Part shown: positions 27,120 through 36,781 of the stretch, piece by piece
Layout: every line of letters starts with the position of its first letter
Numbering within the stretch: position 1 is the first letter of the stretch
Origin: Collinsella sp. TM09-10AT
GTDB taxonomy: Bacteria > Actinomycetota > Coriobacteriia > Coriobacteriales > Coriobacteriaceae
NCBI RefSeq assembly: GCF_003436275.1
Contig: NZ_QSOP01000009.1
Coordinates: forward strand, 1-64,000
Direction: 5' to 3'
DNA length: 64,000 nucleotides
Position numbers and translations under genes: made by a program
The notes under the pieces: generated by a model
The model's database searches: none
What the model saw: the letters and a program-made list of their open reading frames with translations, nothing else
What the model was told of the DNA's origin: nothing

Positions 27120-28187
27120 CTACACTTCTCGCTTTCCCAGGGCGTTCGCTGCCATACGTTTGCAGGCACCCAGGCGTCCAAACCTCAAGACGTCGTAATC
27201 GAACATGAGCTTTTTGCACTCACGGGCATTGGGGGCCTTGCTGGTAAGCGCCGCACGCACCATAGCGGCAACAGAAGGAGCGCATTGTGCGAGCGCAGCA
27301 TCGCTGCCCACGGCAGAACCGGCAAGCGCCGCGGCAACGGCGGCAAACACCTTGCCGCAGTCCGAACCCAGCAACCTGAGCGCATCGTACAGCACCAGAT
27401 CGCATAGGAAGTACGCCAGGTCATCGGCATACTGGACATCGAGACCGTCGCGTTGCCAGTCAGCCAGCACCGCGGAGTAAATCTTCACGTGCTCCAGCAG
27501 TCGCGTCTCGTCGTCATAGCGCATGGTGTCCATAAGCGAGCCCTTGCGCGCCACGCGGTAGTCATACAGCTTGTTCGAGATAAGCGCGGTCTTACGCGAA
27601 CGACCGTACACGGCAAAATCGAAGACCTGGTCCTCGCCATACTTAACGGTTTCGTCAAACACGATCCCGTTGCCCAGCAAAAACTCACGCTTGCAGGCGG
27701 TGCGCCATGCAAAGGGGCGAGACGCTTCCTTAAACAGCAGGTCAGAGCTATAGCCTTCAAACGACACATCGCGCGGGCTCAGCACATAGTTAAGCCACGG
27801 ATACCCCGCCTCCAGCGGATACGGATTCGCGCCAAAGGTCAACACGTCGCAATCCTCGCGTTCAAAGGCATCGACGATCACGCGGCATGCATCGGGCGTA
27901 AAGCGGTCGTCGGAATCCAAAAAAGCAACAATAGGCGCCGTGGACGCAGCGATACCCGCATTGCGGGCGCTCGACAGGCCGCCGTTGGGCTTATCGACCA
28001 GCGTAAAGCGCGCGTCCTTTTCGCAATAGGCAGCCGCAATATCGCGCGAACCGTCCGGCGAGCCATCGTTGACCAGCACGCCTTCCCAATCGGGCATGTC
28101 CTGCGCAAGCAGGGAGTCCAGGCACCAGGCCAGGCACTCCTCCACGTTATAGATAGGAACGACAACGGAAATCTTGGGGGTAGCCAT
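27120..28187 (-). CDS. GT2 glycosyltransferase
   Basis: A 355-residue single-domain GT2 protein. ISVVVPIYNVEECL opens the fold, VLVNDGSPDGS binds nucleotide, and FLDSDDRFTPDA holds the DxD-type motif near residue 98. A C-terminal region of about 130 residues is Ala-rich and helical. The ATG at 28187 follows GGAG; a TTG at 28193 is in frame. It ends directly before the 828-residue transferase start. It is one of a run of four minus-strand GT2 genes that probably build one surface polymer; sugar specificity is unknown. Confidence 0.85.
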   Translation of the reverse strand: MATPKISVVVPIYNVEECLAWCLDSLLAQDMPDWEGVLVNDGSPDGSRDIAAAYCEKDARFTLVDKPNGGLSSARNAGIAASTAPIVAFLDSDDRFTPDACRVIVDAFEREDCDVLTFGANPYPLEAGYPWLNYVLSPRDVSFEGYSSDLLFKEASRPFAWRTACKREFLLGNGIVFDETVKYGEDQVFDFAVYGRSRKTALISNKLYDYRVARKGSLMDTMRYDDETRLLEHVKIYSAVLADWQRDGLDVQYADDLAYFLCDLVLYDALRLLGSDCGKVFAAVAAALAGSAVGSDAALAQCAPSVAAMVRAALTSKAPNARECKKLMFDYDVLRFGRLGACKRMAANALGKREV

Positions 28188-28199
28188 AGTCAAGTGCTC

Positions 28200-29318
28200 C
28201 TACTGTGCGACCGGAACGTCATCGGGGTGCGGGTTGTCGCCGTAGGCGCGCTGATACGTCAGCACGCGCCAGACCAGCGGCAGGCCGCCGATCTTAAAGT
28301 AGTGTTTAAACGTATTGAGCTTGCCCGGCTTCTTAAAATCAAAGCACGAATCGATATAGGCGCGGGGCGACTTGACCATCAGTCGCAAGTCGGTCTCGCC
28401 ACGCGGGTCGAAGAGAGACAGGTCAAAGCGACCGGCATCCCAATCGGCCTTGAGCTCGGGAGATGCCTTCTCCCAAAACTGCTCGCGCAATTCATCGACC
28501 AGGCGCTCATCATTCCAACGGTACGTATCGACCTTCATGCGCATTAAAATACCCTGAAGCTGAGCCTTAAGCTCGGGGCGTTCATCCAAAAAGCGCTGCA
28601 TCTCGGTATATTCGTCGCACACGCAAAACACCTTGTTAGGAGAATTAACGGAGCTCTTCTCGTTATCTTGGCGATAGCACAAAATGGGGTCCGCGATAAA
28701 CGCAGCACGCTCGGCGCATGCCCAGACCTTAAAGTTAAAACCCGCATCCTGATACGAAGCACCTGGCGTGGGAAGAAACCGAATCTGATTGTCGTTGAGG
28801 AACTCGCGCCGGTAGATAGCCGACCAAATGGAAGGTTTGCGGTAGAAGATGCCCGGGCGATCGACGGGGCGATACGCGGCGCCCGTCATATGCTCGTCGA
28901 TGATCCCAAACAGCTCACGCCGCTCGCTGGGCGTGGACCAATACAGGTAAAAGTCGCCCTTTACCACATCGGCATGCTCGGCATCGGCCTTGGCGACCAG
29001 CTTTTGGAGTGAATCCTCAAACATAAAGTCGTCGGACTCAAGGATGCCCACGTACTCGCCGCGCGCCATCTCCAGGCCGCGGTTCATCGAGTCGCCGTAG
29101 CCGCTGTTGGCCTTGTCGATCATCTTTACACGGGGGTCGCGCTCCATGTACTCGCGGATGATATCTGGCGAGCTATCGGTGGAGCCGTCGTTGATGCAGA
29201 TGATCTCGATGTCCTCGAGCGTCTGCGCCACGGCGGAATCGAGGCACTCACGCAGGTAGCGCTCAACATTGCAGATGGGAACAAGAAGCGAAACTTTAGG
29301 GGTATCAGAGTTCTGCAA
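28200..29318 (-). CDS. GT2 glycosyltransferase
   Basis: A 372-residue GT2 protein starting at TTG 29318, supported by AGGAGG 5 bases upstream. Key motifs are VSLLVPICNVERYLRECL, CINDGSTDSSPDI and GILESDDFMFEDS. It is closely related to the protein at 30440-31543; both share ANSGYGDSMN and YRQDNE-SSVNS stretches. They are paralogues that may add related sugars. The C-terminal 120 residues are specific to this group. It is transcribed ahead of the 27120-28187 gene with a 12-bp gap. Confidence 0.85.
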   Translation of the reverse strand: MQNSDTPKVSLLVPICNVERYLRECLDSAVAQTLEDIEIICINDGSTDSSPDIIREYMERDPRVKMIDKANSGYGDSMNRGLEMARGEYVGILESDDFMFEDSLQKLVAKADAEHADVVKGDFYLYWSTPSERRELFGIIDEHMTGAAYRPVDRPGIFYRKPSIWSAIYRREFLNDNQIRFLPTPGASYQDAGFNFKVWACAERAAFIADPILCYRQDNEKSSVNSPNKVFCVCDEYTEMQRFLDERPELKAQLQGILMRMKVDTYRWNDERLVDELREQFWEKASPELKADWDAGRFDLSLFDPRGETDLRLMVKSPRAYIDSCFDFKKPGKLNTFKHYFKIGGLPLVWRVLTYQRAYGDNPHPDDVPVAQ

Positions 29319-29392
29319 GAGAACCTCCTGTTGAATAGCGTGTAACAGGGTTATTTTAGCAGCCGAGTTGCGGCGGGCGGCAGCGCTTGGAA

Positions 29393-30433
29393 TTAGATAA
29401 AACGCTCCAGGCAGGCTTTGAGACCGCGAGTCGAAAGATAGAACAGCGCGGCATCTGCCATCGAAACGCCCGAGGTCGCCGCAACGAGCTTGTGGGCAAC
29501 ACGGCGAACGGCGCCCTTAGCAGGCATATCCGCCCACTCCGTTCCCAAAAACGTCGTGAGGTCCATGTTGACGCGAGCCGCCACGCGATGGAAGTCATCG
29601 GCATCCAAGCGCGCCAGGTCGAACACAATGAGGTCCAGGAACCAGGTGATCAGCTCGCCGGGGCACAGGTCCAAAAGACCGTAGGCCGCCCAGCCCTCCA
29701 AGACCTCCTCGAGCATTCTCATGTGGGCGTCAAGCTTTTTGGCGCGAGCCTCGGCACTGTTGAACTCGTGCGTCGCCGATTCGCTCTCCATCACGTAGTG
29801 GTAGAACTTGTCCGGCATGACGACGGTCTTGCGGGCAAGCGCATAAGCCGCAAATTGGAAGACGACGTCCTCGCCCAAAGCCAAACCGGGGGCGAAGCGA
29901 ATGCCTTCGCGATTGAGCAGCTCGCGCGAAAAAGCCACGCGGCAGGCATAGGGCTGCGCATTCGAATGGAACAGAAGTTGGGGATCACGGGCGTCGAAGG
30001 TACCGGCTTTGGGGCTCATGAGTTGATGGACGCGTTTGGGGGCAGCATCGGCTGGTTCACAGACGCCGCCAAAAACGGCGGCCTCGGCATCTGCAGACTC
30101 CATGGCATGCAGTACGCGCTCGACCGTCTGGGCATCGATATAATCGTCGGCGTCCACAAAAAAGACGGTCTCGCCCTCGGCGGCATCGATACCGGCATTT
30201 CGAGCACACGAGACACCCGCATTTTCCTGGTCAATCACCAGTACGCGATCGTCGGCCTGCGCGACCTGGCGCAACACGTTCAACGAATCATCAGTCGAAC
30301 CGTCGTTGACGCAGACAACCTGAATCGAGCGTTCGGACTGAGCCAACAGCGAATCGAGGCATCGCTGAATGGAGCGCGCAGAGTTGTAAACGGGGACGAC
30401 AATGGTCGCTTTGGGGGTCAAAGTCTCTCCCAT
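29393..30433 (-). CDS. GT2 glycosyltransferase
   Basis: A 346-residue GT2 protein. ATIVVPVYNSARSIQRCLDS opens it, VCVNDGSTDDSLNVL follows, and FFVDADDYIDAQ is the metal-binding region near residue 95. The architecture is closer to the 27120-28187 protein than to the two paralogues. The ATG at 30433 follows the previous gene's stop by 6 bp. It is followed by a 74-bp gap that may hold a weak promoter for the next gene. Confidence 0.85.
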   Translation of the reverse strand: MGETLTPKATIVVPVYNSARSIQRCLDSLLAQSERSIQVVCVNDGSTDDSLNVLRQVAQADDRVLVIDQENAGVSCARNAGIDAAEGETVFFVDADDYIDAQTVERVLHAMESADAEAAVFGGVCEPADAAPKRVHQLMSPKAGTFDARDPQLLFHSNAQPYACRVAFSRELLNREGIRFAPGLALGEDVVFQFAAYALARKTVVMPDKFYHYVMESESATHEFNSAEARAKKLDAHMRMLEEVLEGWAAYGLLDLCPGELITWFLDLIVFDLARLDADDFHRVAARVNMDLTTFLGTEWADMPAKGAVRRVAHKLVAATSGVSMADAALFYLSTRGLKACLERFI

Positions 30434-30439
30434 GTCGAC

Positions 30440-31543
30440 CTACCCCCTCAGCGATTCGATGAGGAAGGCAGCAACCACGCCTGGGCCTCCAACCGAGGCG
30501 TAATACTTAGCACGCCCCAAGGCACCATCCGTCGCAAAACTCGGATGCTCGTCAACCCAGCCCTCAGGATCTTTGAGGATGGCAGCGAGATTTGCGCGCT
30601 TCCACGGCTTGAGGTCGTCAAGCGAAAACTCCCCCGCGTCCAAGGCCGCTTGGAACTCCTTGGCCATCTGAACCAGGAACTCCTTATAGAACTTAGGCGC
30701 CAAGCGCACGTAGTTCCACATATACGAATCGTACTTAATGAGCTGATTGAACTTGAGCATGCGCGCGACGTCATCACTTGCGTGGTCACGGGCATAATCC
30801 TGTCGAATCCAACGCTCGATCTCGGCATACTCGGTATTGACGCAAAAGACCTTAGCCGAAGAATTGACCGAGGAATTCTCGTTGTCCTGGCGATACGACA
30901 GCACGGCATCGTGCAGGTAAACAGCCTTATCGGCGCACGCGATCACCTTAAAGGCGAATGACGTGTCCTGAAAGGATGCCCCCGGAGTCGGCAGGAACGT
31001 AATGCCGTTGCGCTCAAGAAAATCGCGACGGTACACGGCCGACCAAATCGATGGCTTTTGCTTAAAGAACTGCGTCGTATCGCTCGGATGCACTGGCTTG
31101 CCACAATCCTGAGGTCTAAACATCTCGTGCAGCGAACGGCGTTCCTCGGGCTTAGACCAGTAGAAATCAAAGTTCGCCTTCGCAAAGTCGGCATTATTGC
31201 TATCGGCGGCCGAGACAAGCTTTTCGAGTGCGTCGGACGCCATAAAGTCATCGGACTCCAAGATGCCAACGTACTTGCCACGCGCCATCTCCAGACCGTG
31301 GTTCATCGAGTCGCCGTAGCCGCTGTTGGCCTTGTCGATCATCTTGACGCGCCTATCGCGCTCCATATACTCGCGAATAATCGCCGGCGAGTTGTCGGTC
31401 GACCCGTCGTTAATGCAGATGATCTCAATATCCTTGAGCGTCTGTGCCAGGGCGGAATCGAGACACTCGCGCAGGTAGCGCTGAACATTGTAAATGGGAA
31501 TAAGCAGCGACAGAACAGGGCTGCCAGAGACGTTAGTAGACAA
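30440..31543 (-). CDS. GT2 glycosyltransferase
   Basis: A 367-residue GT2 protein starting at TTG 31543, with GGAG upstream. Its motifs LSLLIPIYNVQRYLRECLDS, CINDGSTDNSPAI and GILESDDFMASDA make it a clear paralogue of 28200-29318. It is probably the first gene of the minus-strand GT operon, with its promoter in the 256-bp gap shared with the divergent GlfT2-like gene. Confidence 0.85.
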   Translation of the reverse strand: MSTNVSGSPVLSLLIPIYNVQRYLRECLDSALAQTLKDIEIICINDGSTDNSPAIIREYMERDRRVKMIDKANSGYGDSMNHGLEMARGKYVGILESDDFMASDALEKLVSAADSNNADFAKANFDFYWSKPEERRSLHEMFRPQDCGKPVHPSDTTQFFKQKPSIWSAVYRRDFLERNGITFLPTPGASFQDTSFAFKVIACADKAVYLHDAVLSYRQDNENSSVNSSAKVFCVNTEYAEIERWIRQDYARDHASDDVARMLKFNQLIKYDSYMWNYVRLAPKFYKEFLVQMAKEFQAALDAGEFSLDDLKPWKRANLAAILKDPEGWVDEHPSFATDGALGRAKYYASVGGPGVVAAFLIESLRG

Positions 31544-31799
31544 ATGTGCTCCTTAGGAAATACCTGTCGTTTCATGGTATCAAAGGGTCAGCGCGCCAGC
31601 GGGCGTTTATATAATCTATGGAGCCTCTTGCGGGCAAAGCAGCCCCACATCATGCGGCGGGCCCATGGCAGGTTCCTGCGTTTTATTCAAAGCTTGCCGT
31701 CAAGGTGCGCCGAGCCTTTACAATAGGACAGTCCCAAGGACGTATTCGATAGCTTCCGCGCAGCGCATGCGCGCCGCGCGTGAAAGGATATATTGCCCC

Positions 31800-32819
31800 A
31801 TGCCTTCAACCCTTCCCGCTCCCATCGATAAGCTCGCCATCGTCGTCGTTACGTACAAGCGCCAGGAACTCCTGGCCAACTTGTTCGACTCCATGACCGA
31901 GCTCACGGCAACGCCCTGGCGCATCGTGATTGTCGATAACGAGAATTCGCGCGAGACCGAGGCCATGTGCGCCGCATTTAACGAGCGTCTGGCCAACCTG
32001 TGGGGTATCGACACCGAGCAGCCCGACGCGCAGGGCGGCACCGACCGTGTCATCTACGCCCCGCAGCTCGAAAACGGCGGCGGTGCGGGCGGCTTCTCCG
32101 CTGGCACTAAATGCGCCTACGATCTGGGGGCCCAGTGGTTCTGGGTGATGGACGACGACGTGCTCGTCATCCCCGAAGGCATCGAGCGTCTTGCCAAGTG
32201 GACCGACCGCTACGATGTCATCCAGGGTTCGCGCCTGGACTTTGACGGCGGCGCCTTCTTTTGGCAATACCAACTCATCCTTTCGCTCGGCATTCCCAAC
32301 CCTGTCGCCAAGTGGGACTTGGGACCCGAGGGCTACCGCACCATGAACCAACTGTGCTTTGAGGGCGGCATGTTCTCGCGCCGCGTGGTCAACAAGATTG
32401 GCCTGCCCGACGCACGCTTCTTTATCTACGGCGACGATGCCTGCTACGGCTACGTGGCCAGCCAGCACTTCCCCGCCGCCGTGGTTGCCGACGTGGTGCT
32501 CAAGCGCGCCCGCGCCGTCTCCAACTGGGACATCGCCGGTAAGCGCCAACTCAACTCCACGAGCGACACCAACCGCTATTACATCATGCGCAACCGCGGC
32601 TATCTGGCCCGCTACATGCAGATCTATGGCGACTATCACCCCATGCTGTTCCGTCTGGGCAACGCCGCGACCTTCTGCAAGGAGTTCATTCGTCTGGCCG
32701 CCGTTGACAAGTGCTTTAAGACCGGTATTCCGGCGCTGCGCCGTGGCATGAAGGACGCCCGCAAGATCATCAAGGACCCCAACTGGAAGCCCATGCCGCC
32801 CCTGAAGGACGCCGAGTAG
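31800..32819 (+). CDS. Galactofuranosyltransferase GlfT2-like GT2
   Basis: A 339-residue GT2 protein. LAIVVVTYKRQELLANLFDS opens the fold, IVDNENSRETEA follows, and WFWVMDDDVLVIPEG carries the DDD metal motif near residue 120. ENGGGAGGFSAG and the downstream GDDACYGYVAS-like stretch match the GlfT2/rhamnosyl-galactofuranosyl group. The ATG at 31800 is chosen over an upstream start at 31665 because the GT fold begins there and AAGGA lies upstream. A possible promoter is TTGCCG (31694) with TACAAT (31719), but the spacing is long at 19 bases. It is GC-rich and divergent from the GT2 operon. Confidence 0.85.
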   Translation: MPSTLPAPIDKLAIVVVTYKRQELLANLFDSMTELTATPWRIVIVDNENSRETEAMCAAFNERLANLWGIDTEQPDAQGGTDRVIYAPQLENGGGAGGFSAGTKCAYDLGAQWFWVMDDDVLVIPEGIERLAKWTDRYDVIQGSRLDFDGGAFFWQYQLILSLGIPNPVAKWDLGPEGYRTMNQLCFEGGMFSRRVVNKIGLPDARFFIYGDDACYGYVASQHFPAAVVADVVLKRARAVSNWDIAGKRQLNSTSDTNRYYIMRNRGYLARYMQIYGDYHPMLFRLGNAATFCKEFIRLAAVDKCFKTGIPALRRGMKDARKIIKDPNWKPMPPLKDAE

Positions 32820-32839
32820 CAAAGGGCTTTCGCCATCCC

Positions 32840-34639
32840 CTATAACCGCTGGCACACCACGGACACGCGCTGCCCGTCAAAGCCAAAGCCCCAGCGCATA
32901 CGCCCGACGGCAGGGCGTGGCACGCGAATATCATCGATGCCGTTGCGCTCGATTTCGAGCAGCGCCTGAACCGCCAACAGTTCCAGGCCCAGGGCATCGA
33001 CGCCAGGGTCGCACATCATGTTGATCGTTATCAGCGGGCGCTCGTCCAGCATGCCGAGCGTGTCGGCCACGTCAAACACCCGACCGGTGGGAATCACCTG
33101 GATATCCCAGCGATCCGAGACGCCACTTCGCTTGGAGCTGGGATTGCAATAGCCGGGCAGTCCAAAGCAGAGCCCCTGAAGCGCCAGATGATAGGCTGTC
33201 GGCATATCTGATTGGCCCACATCGATGCCCAGATCGCCGATAGCACAGCTCAAAGCTTGCTTTACAGTGTCCTCGTCTCCTCGACACAGCCCGTCATGGA
33301 ACGAGTCGATAACTCCAACGTCCTCAACGGCGCACTCAAACCATTCCAGAATTACAAGACGGAGCGCCTGACGCACTTCGTTGTTAGGCAGACGCAGGGA
33401 ACGAAGGCACGCGCCGTCCTCCGAATGCCCCGTCATGTCCGTCGTAAGAAATCCAGACAGATACAGCGCTGTCCAGATATCTTCGGGCTTGGCAGCATCG
33501 GCCTCCTCGGCATGCACATGCACTGGCGCCTCAATAAACCCATGCGGCTCAAGCAAATCGAACAATGCGGACAGGCGCATGAGATTCCAGTCGCCGACGC
33601 ATGCGCTCAGACGGTCGGCGTAACCATACAGATCTGCCCGAACGGGCGCGACGCAACCGCGATGTGCGTAGTCCACCACGCGCTCCGGGATCGAGCAATA
33701 AAAACCACCAAACAGATAGCCCTCGAGCCACTCACGCGCGTCATCCAGACAGCCGTTGCGACCGATGCGATCCAACAGCACCTGGACTTCGTCGTCCGAA
33801 AAACCGAACCATCGATCACACCAGCTCGACAGCGGTGTCGCCGACCGATAGGAAACCCCACGTTGGGACAACGCGAACTCGGCAGGACCGGGGCGCTCGC
33901 CCATAAGACACGTCAATCGCAACGAGTCGCCGGCGTCGGCAATGGTGTCGAACAACATTCGGCTGAGCGACTCTAGGGAATCCACGCTACCGTCGTCCTT
34001 AGCGCCCAAACGCTTTGGACATACCACGTCGTAGTCGTCTATCAGAAGAACAACATGTTCATCGAAAGCTACCTGGAGCAGTTTAATAAGCACGCCAAGC
34101 GCCGCATCGATCTCCCTATCGCTGGCCACCCCACGCGCCACCCTCTCGATAAGACGAACCTCACGTCTTGACAGATCAGGCGCGGCAAGCAGCGGCAGCA
34201 ATCTGGCGCACTCGCGCACGACAGCTCCGCGAATTGCTGCCGCAGCACCAGCGCCATGCCTCGAAGCGGCAGCTGTAAAGTCGAGCATGATGACCGGATA
34301 ACTCGCGTACTCATCACGATAGCGACCGCCGCCCGCCTGCCAAATCTGGGTACCAGCGAACAGGCTTCGATCCGGCAGCCGGTGATCAGGTCGTTCCAAA
34401 TAGCACTTGAGCATCGATAGATTCATGCTCTTGCCAAAACCCTTGGGCCGACAGCAAAGCGCAACAGGTGCTTCACTGTCCAATATATCGGCAATAAACA
34501 TAGTCTTATCGACGAGTAAACACCGATTGATTGCATCGGAAAAGTCGTATGCATCAACCGGTAGAGCTGCGCTATCCGCATGATTGAGCAACCGTGCACC
34601 GAACGCATGAGTAAAACCACAATTCACCTGTTCAGACAC
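32840..34639 (-). CDS. AAA-ATPase-like / PD-(D/E)XK nuclease-like protein
   Basis: A 599-residue protein of the AAA-ATPase-like (PF09820-type) family common in gut anaerobes. An N-terminal DFSDAINRCLLVDKTMFIADIL leads to a phosphate loop CRPKGFGKSMNLSML near residue 60. VVLLIDDYDVVCPKRLG is the Walker B region. The last 150 residues fit the nuclease-like C-terminal domain of the family, though a complete active site is not obvious: GVDALGLELLAVQAL and RRWGFGFDG-like ends are seen. The GTG at 34639 has AAGGAGA 7 bases upstream. The biological role of this family is unknown. Confidence 0.75.
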   Translation of the reverse strand: MSEQVNCGFTHAFGARLLNHADSAALPVDAYDFSDAINRCLLVDKTMFIADILDSEAPVALCCRPKGFGKSMNLSMLKCYLERPDHRLPDRSLFAGTQIWQAGGGRYRDEYASYPVIMLDFTAAASRHGAGAAAAIRGAVVRECARLLPLLAAPDLSRREVRLIERVARGVASDREIDAALGVLIKLLQVAFDEHVVLLIDDYDVVCPKRLGAKDDGSVDSLESLSRMLFDTIADAGDSLRLTCLMGERPGPAEFALSQRGVSYRSATPLSSWCDRWFGFSDDEVQVLLDRIGRNGCLDDAREWLEGYLFGGFYCSIPERVVDYAHRGCVAPVRADLYGYADRLSACVGDWNLMRLSALFDLLEPHGFIEAPVHVHAEEADAAKPEDIWTALYLSGFLTTDMTGHSEDGACLRSLRLPNNEVRQALRLVILEWFECAVEDVGVIDSFHDGLCRGDEDTVKQALSCAIGDLGIDVGQSDMPTAYHLALQGLCFGLPGYCNPSSKRSGVSDRWDIQVIPTGRVFDVADTLGMLDERPLITINMMCDPGVDALGLELLAVQALLEIERNGIDDIRVPRPAVGRMRWGFGFDGQRVSVVCQRL

Positions 34640-34772
34640 CGTAAACTCTCCTTCTAACGCAGCACGATGTCCATTGTAGCGAGCGGGTAGAGCGCAACAA
34701 TATCGACATGCAAACGTTTCGGGCAGCGGTAGCAACAGACCCCCGAGGGGGCATAACAAATCGTTGCACAAC

Positions 34773-34806
34773 AAAAAAGGGGCCCGATGCCGCCGCACCG
34801 GACCCC
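34773..34806 (-). terminator. Rho-independent terminator after the sortase-anchored gene
   Basis: On the minus strand GGGGTCCGGTG pairs with CATCGGGCCCC across a 6-base loop and is followed by TTTTTT. It is the strongest terminator of this part of the window. Confidence 0.85.
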
Positions 34807-34839
34807 GTCCCAAACTCTTATAGAAAACGATTTGGAAGA

Positions 34840-36642
34840 TTACTCCTCCAAGCCGTCCTCCCCAGAAGCCTTCTTCTGCTGATCGAGCTTATGCTTACCA
34901 CTTACGATAGACGTAGCGCCCAGTGTGGCCAAGCTTGCACTGGCAAGGCTCGCCATCACAATCAAGTCGCCCGTCTTGGGCATGTTGCCGCCCGAGGACT
35001 TGGTAGTTGTAGTCGTCGTGGTCGTGGTGGTCACCGTTTTGGAGTCATTTTGCTCTTGGACCTGGTTGTCAGCACCGCTCTTGTCGTCGTCTTCGGACTG
35101 TTTCTTTTCGCCCTCGGCCTTGCTCTTGTCCTTCTCCTCAGATTCAGACTTCTTATCCTCGTCCTTCTTCTGTTCGGACTTGTCGCTCTTCTCCTCAGAG
35201 CTAGAACCCTTATCGGATTCGGTCTTCTCGGAAGCCTTGTCCTTGGAGTCGCCCTTTGCGGCTTCGATCTTTTCCGTGGAAACCTGATCAGAGTTGCCCT
35301 TGTTCTGGGTCGAGCCGTTATTGACGCCAGCCATCAGCGAAGAGCCCAGCGTAGAACCAAGCTGCTCGGAGAAAGAAGGCTTCTTGTCCGGCGAAGCAAC
35401 GGGAACGTCCGGCGCCTTATTCGAGTCATCCTTGGAAGCATCGGAACCAGGGGTTGCGTCAGAGCCGGAGCCGTTGTTAGAGCCGGTGCCAACGGACGAA
35501 TCGCTCGAGCCGGTGGATGAGTTAGAGGTGCCAGCACCGGTCGAACCAGAAGCGTCGCTGTCCGTATTGCCTGCAGAGCTTGAAGACGAATCGCCCGCAG
35601 CAGAGCCGTTCGAAACGGAGCCGTTCGAGGTGGAGCCGTCGTTGGTAGTGCCACCAGCAGAGCCATCACCGTCAGCATCGGTCGAGGGCGCATCCATCCT
35701 GTCATCGTTAGCATCGTCACGCGAGTCGTCATTCGAATCAGGCGCCGGCGTAGGCTCGGGCTGCACGGGCGTCGCAGCGGCAGCGGCCTCGTCCTCGGCG
35801 ATATAAACCAAGCAGTCCTTCAGCTCGTTGCGGTAGCGGTTCTTCCAGCCCTCATGATACTGGGGCTGGCTCGAAAACTTGGTGGCAACGTTATCGACCA
35901 CGCTATTGAAGAGCGCCGTCACAAACTCGCGGTCGGACATATCGTTGGAGAGATTCGCCCAACGGAAGAAGTCCCTGCAGCCACCGGTGCCGCACATGTT
36001 GGTAATGCTCCACACCATGCCCTTAACGCAATCGGCACGGCCCGAAATATCAATACCTAGGCCGCTCTTGAGCCACGCCTCGGTCACCGCATAGTACGAG
36101 TTGTACGCATAGGCATCTTGCAGAGCCGAAAACTCAGCAGGGTCGGTGTTATAAGCGCCCTGGAAGGCCTCCTGCGCAATACGGCCCAGCTCAGTGAGCT
36201 GGGCGTTCTCGTACATGGCATTGCTCGTGTTAGAAATCTCGCTGCCGCGATCAATCGCATCCTTGAGCATGCTGTATTTCTCGGGATTGTAGTTGTAGAC
36301 CTGCTTCATAAACGGAATGAGCGACCAACGACGGTCGAACTGGTAATAACCCAGCGCGTTATAGCCGTCGCCATACGAAAAGCCCTGGTTATAGTTGCCA
36401 TGGCTCTCGTACTTGGTAAAGTACTTCATCTCGGGGGTCACGTTAACAAACGAAACGCCCTGGACCGACCTCAGCACGCCCGAGAAGGACTGCTGGGTGT
36501 AGAGACCCTTATCGATATCGGTGGCATCCGAGGCAACGCCCGGCGTGGGCTCCTCGGCAGCGGCGGGTGCCGGCACGGAAACGGCGCCAAACGAAAGCGC
36601 CAGCGTCAGGCCCGCGACAATCGCAGAATGCTTGGGCTGCAT
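34840..36642 (-). CDS. Sortase-anchored secreted protein with lysozyme-like N-terminal region
   Basis: A 600-residue exported protein. A signal peptide (AIVAGLTLALSFGAVSV, cleaved near APAAAEE) leads to a globular region at about 60-280 with KYESHGNYNQG and ALGYYQFDRRWSLIPF. These resemble lysozyme/transglycosylase-like folds with a candidate catalytic Glu in KYES. A long Ser/Asp/Gly/Lys-rich linker with a run of threonines follows. The C-terminus has an MPKTGD sorting signal, a hydrophobic segment and a positive tail (GKHKLDQQKK). It should be attached to the wall, where it might cut peptidoglycan. Enzymatic activity is inference. Confidence 0.78.
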   Translation of the reverse strand: MQPKHSAIVAGLTLALSFGAVSVPAPAAAEEPTPGVASDATDIDKGLYTQQSFSGVLRSVQGVSFVNVTPEMKYFTKYESHGNYNQGFSYGDGYNALGYYQFDRRWSLIPFMKQVYNYNPEKYSMLKDAIDRGSEISNTSNAMYENAQLTELGRIAQEAFQGAYNTDPAEFSALQDAYAYNSYYAVTEAWLKSGLGIDISGRADCVKGMVWSITNMCGTGGCRDFFRWANLSNDMSDREFVTALFNSVVDNVATKFSSQPQYHEGWKNRYRNELKDCLVYIAEDEAAAAATPVQPEPTPAPDSNDDSRDDANDDRMDAPSTDADGDGSAGGTTNDGSTSNGSVSNGSAAGDSSSSSAGNTDSDASGSTGAGTSNSSTGSSDSSVGTGSNNGSGSDATPGSDASKDDSNKAPDVPVASPDKKPSFSEQLGSTLGSSLMAGVNNGSTQNKGNSDQVSTEKIEAAKGDSKDKASEKTESDKGSSSEEKSDKSEQKKDEDKKSESEEKDKSKAEGEKKQSEDDDKSGADNQVQEQNDSKTVTTTTTTTTTTKSSGGNMPKTGDLIVMASLASASLATLGATSIVSGKHKLDQQKKASGEDGLEE

Positions 36643-36781
36643 AAGATCCTCCCTGCATTGGTGTAGTTAAAGTGCAGTTTGCAAAGATAGAAATAAGTAT
36701 TGCAGCTCGCCCGTTGTTGCACAACAACCCCTCGGTAAACGGCAACAACCCTCCGCGAAATCTTAAGGAATTGCGCTCAAC

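Noticed and set aside
34741..34750. CCCCCGAGGGGG hairpin beside the terminator of the sortase-anchored gene
   Set aside because: Loop too short to be meaningful; the nearby 34773-34806 hairpin explains termination.
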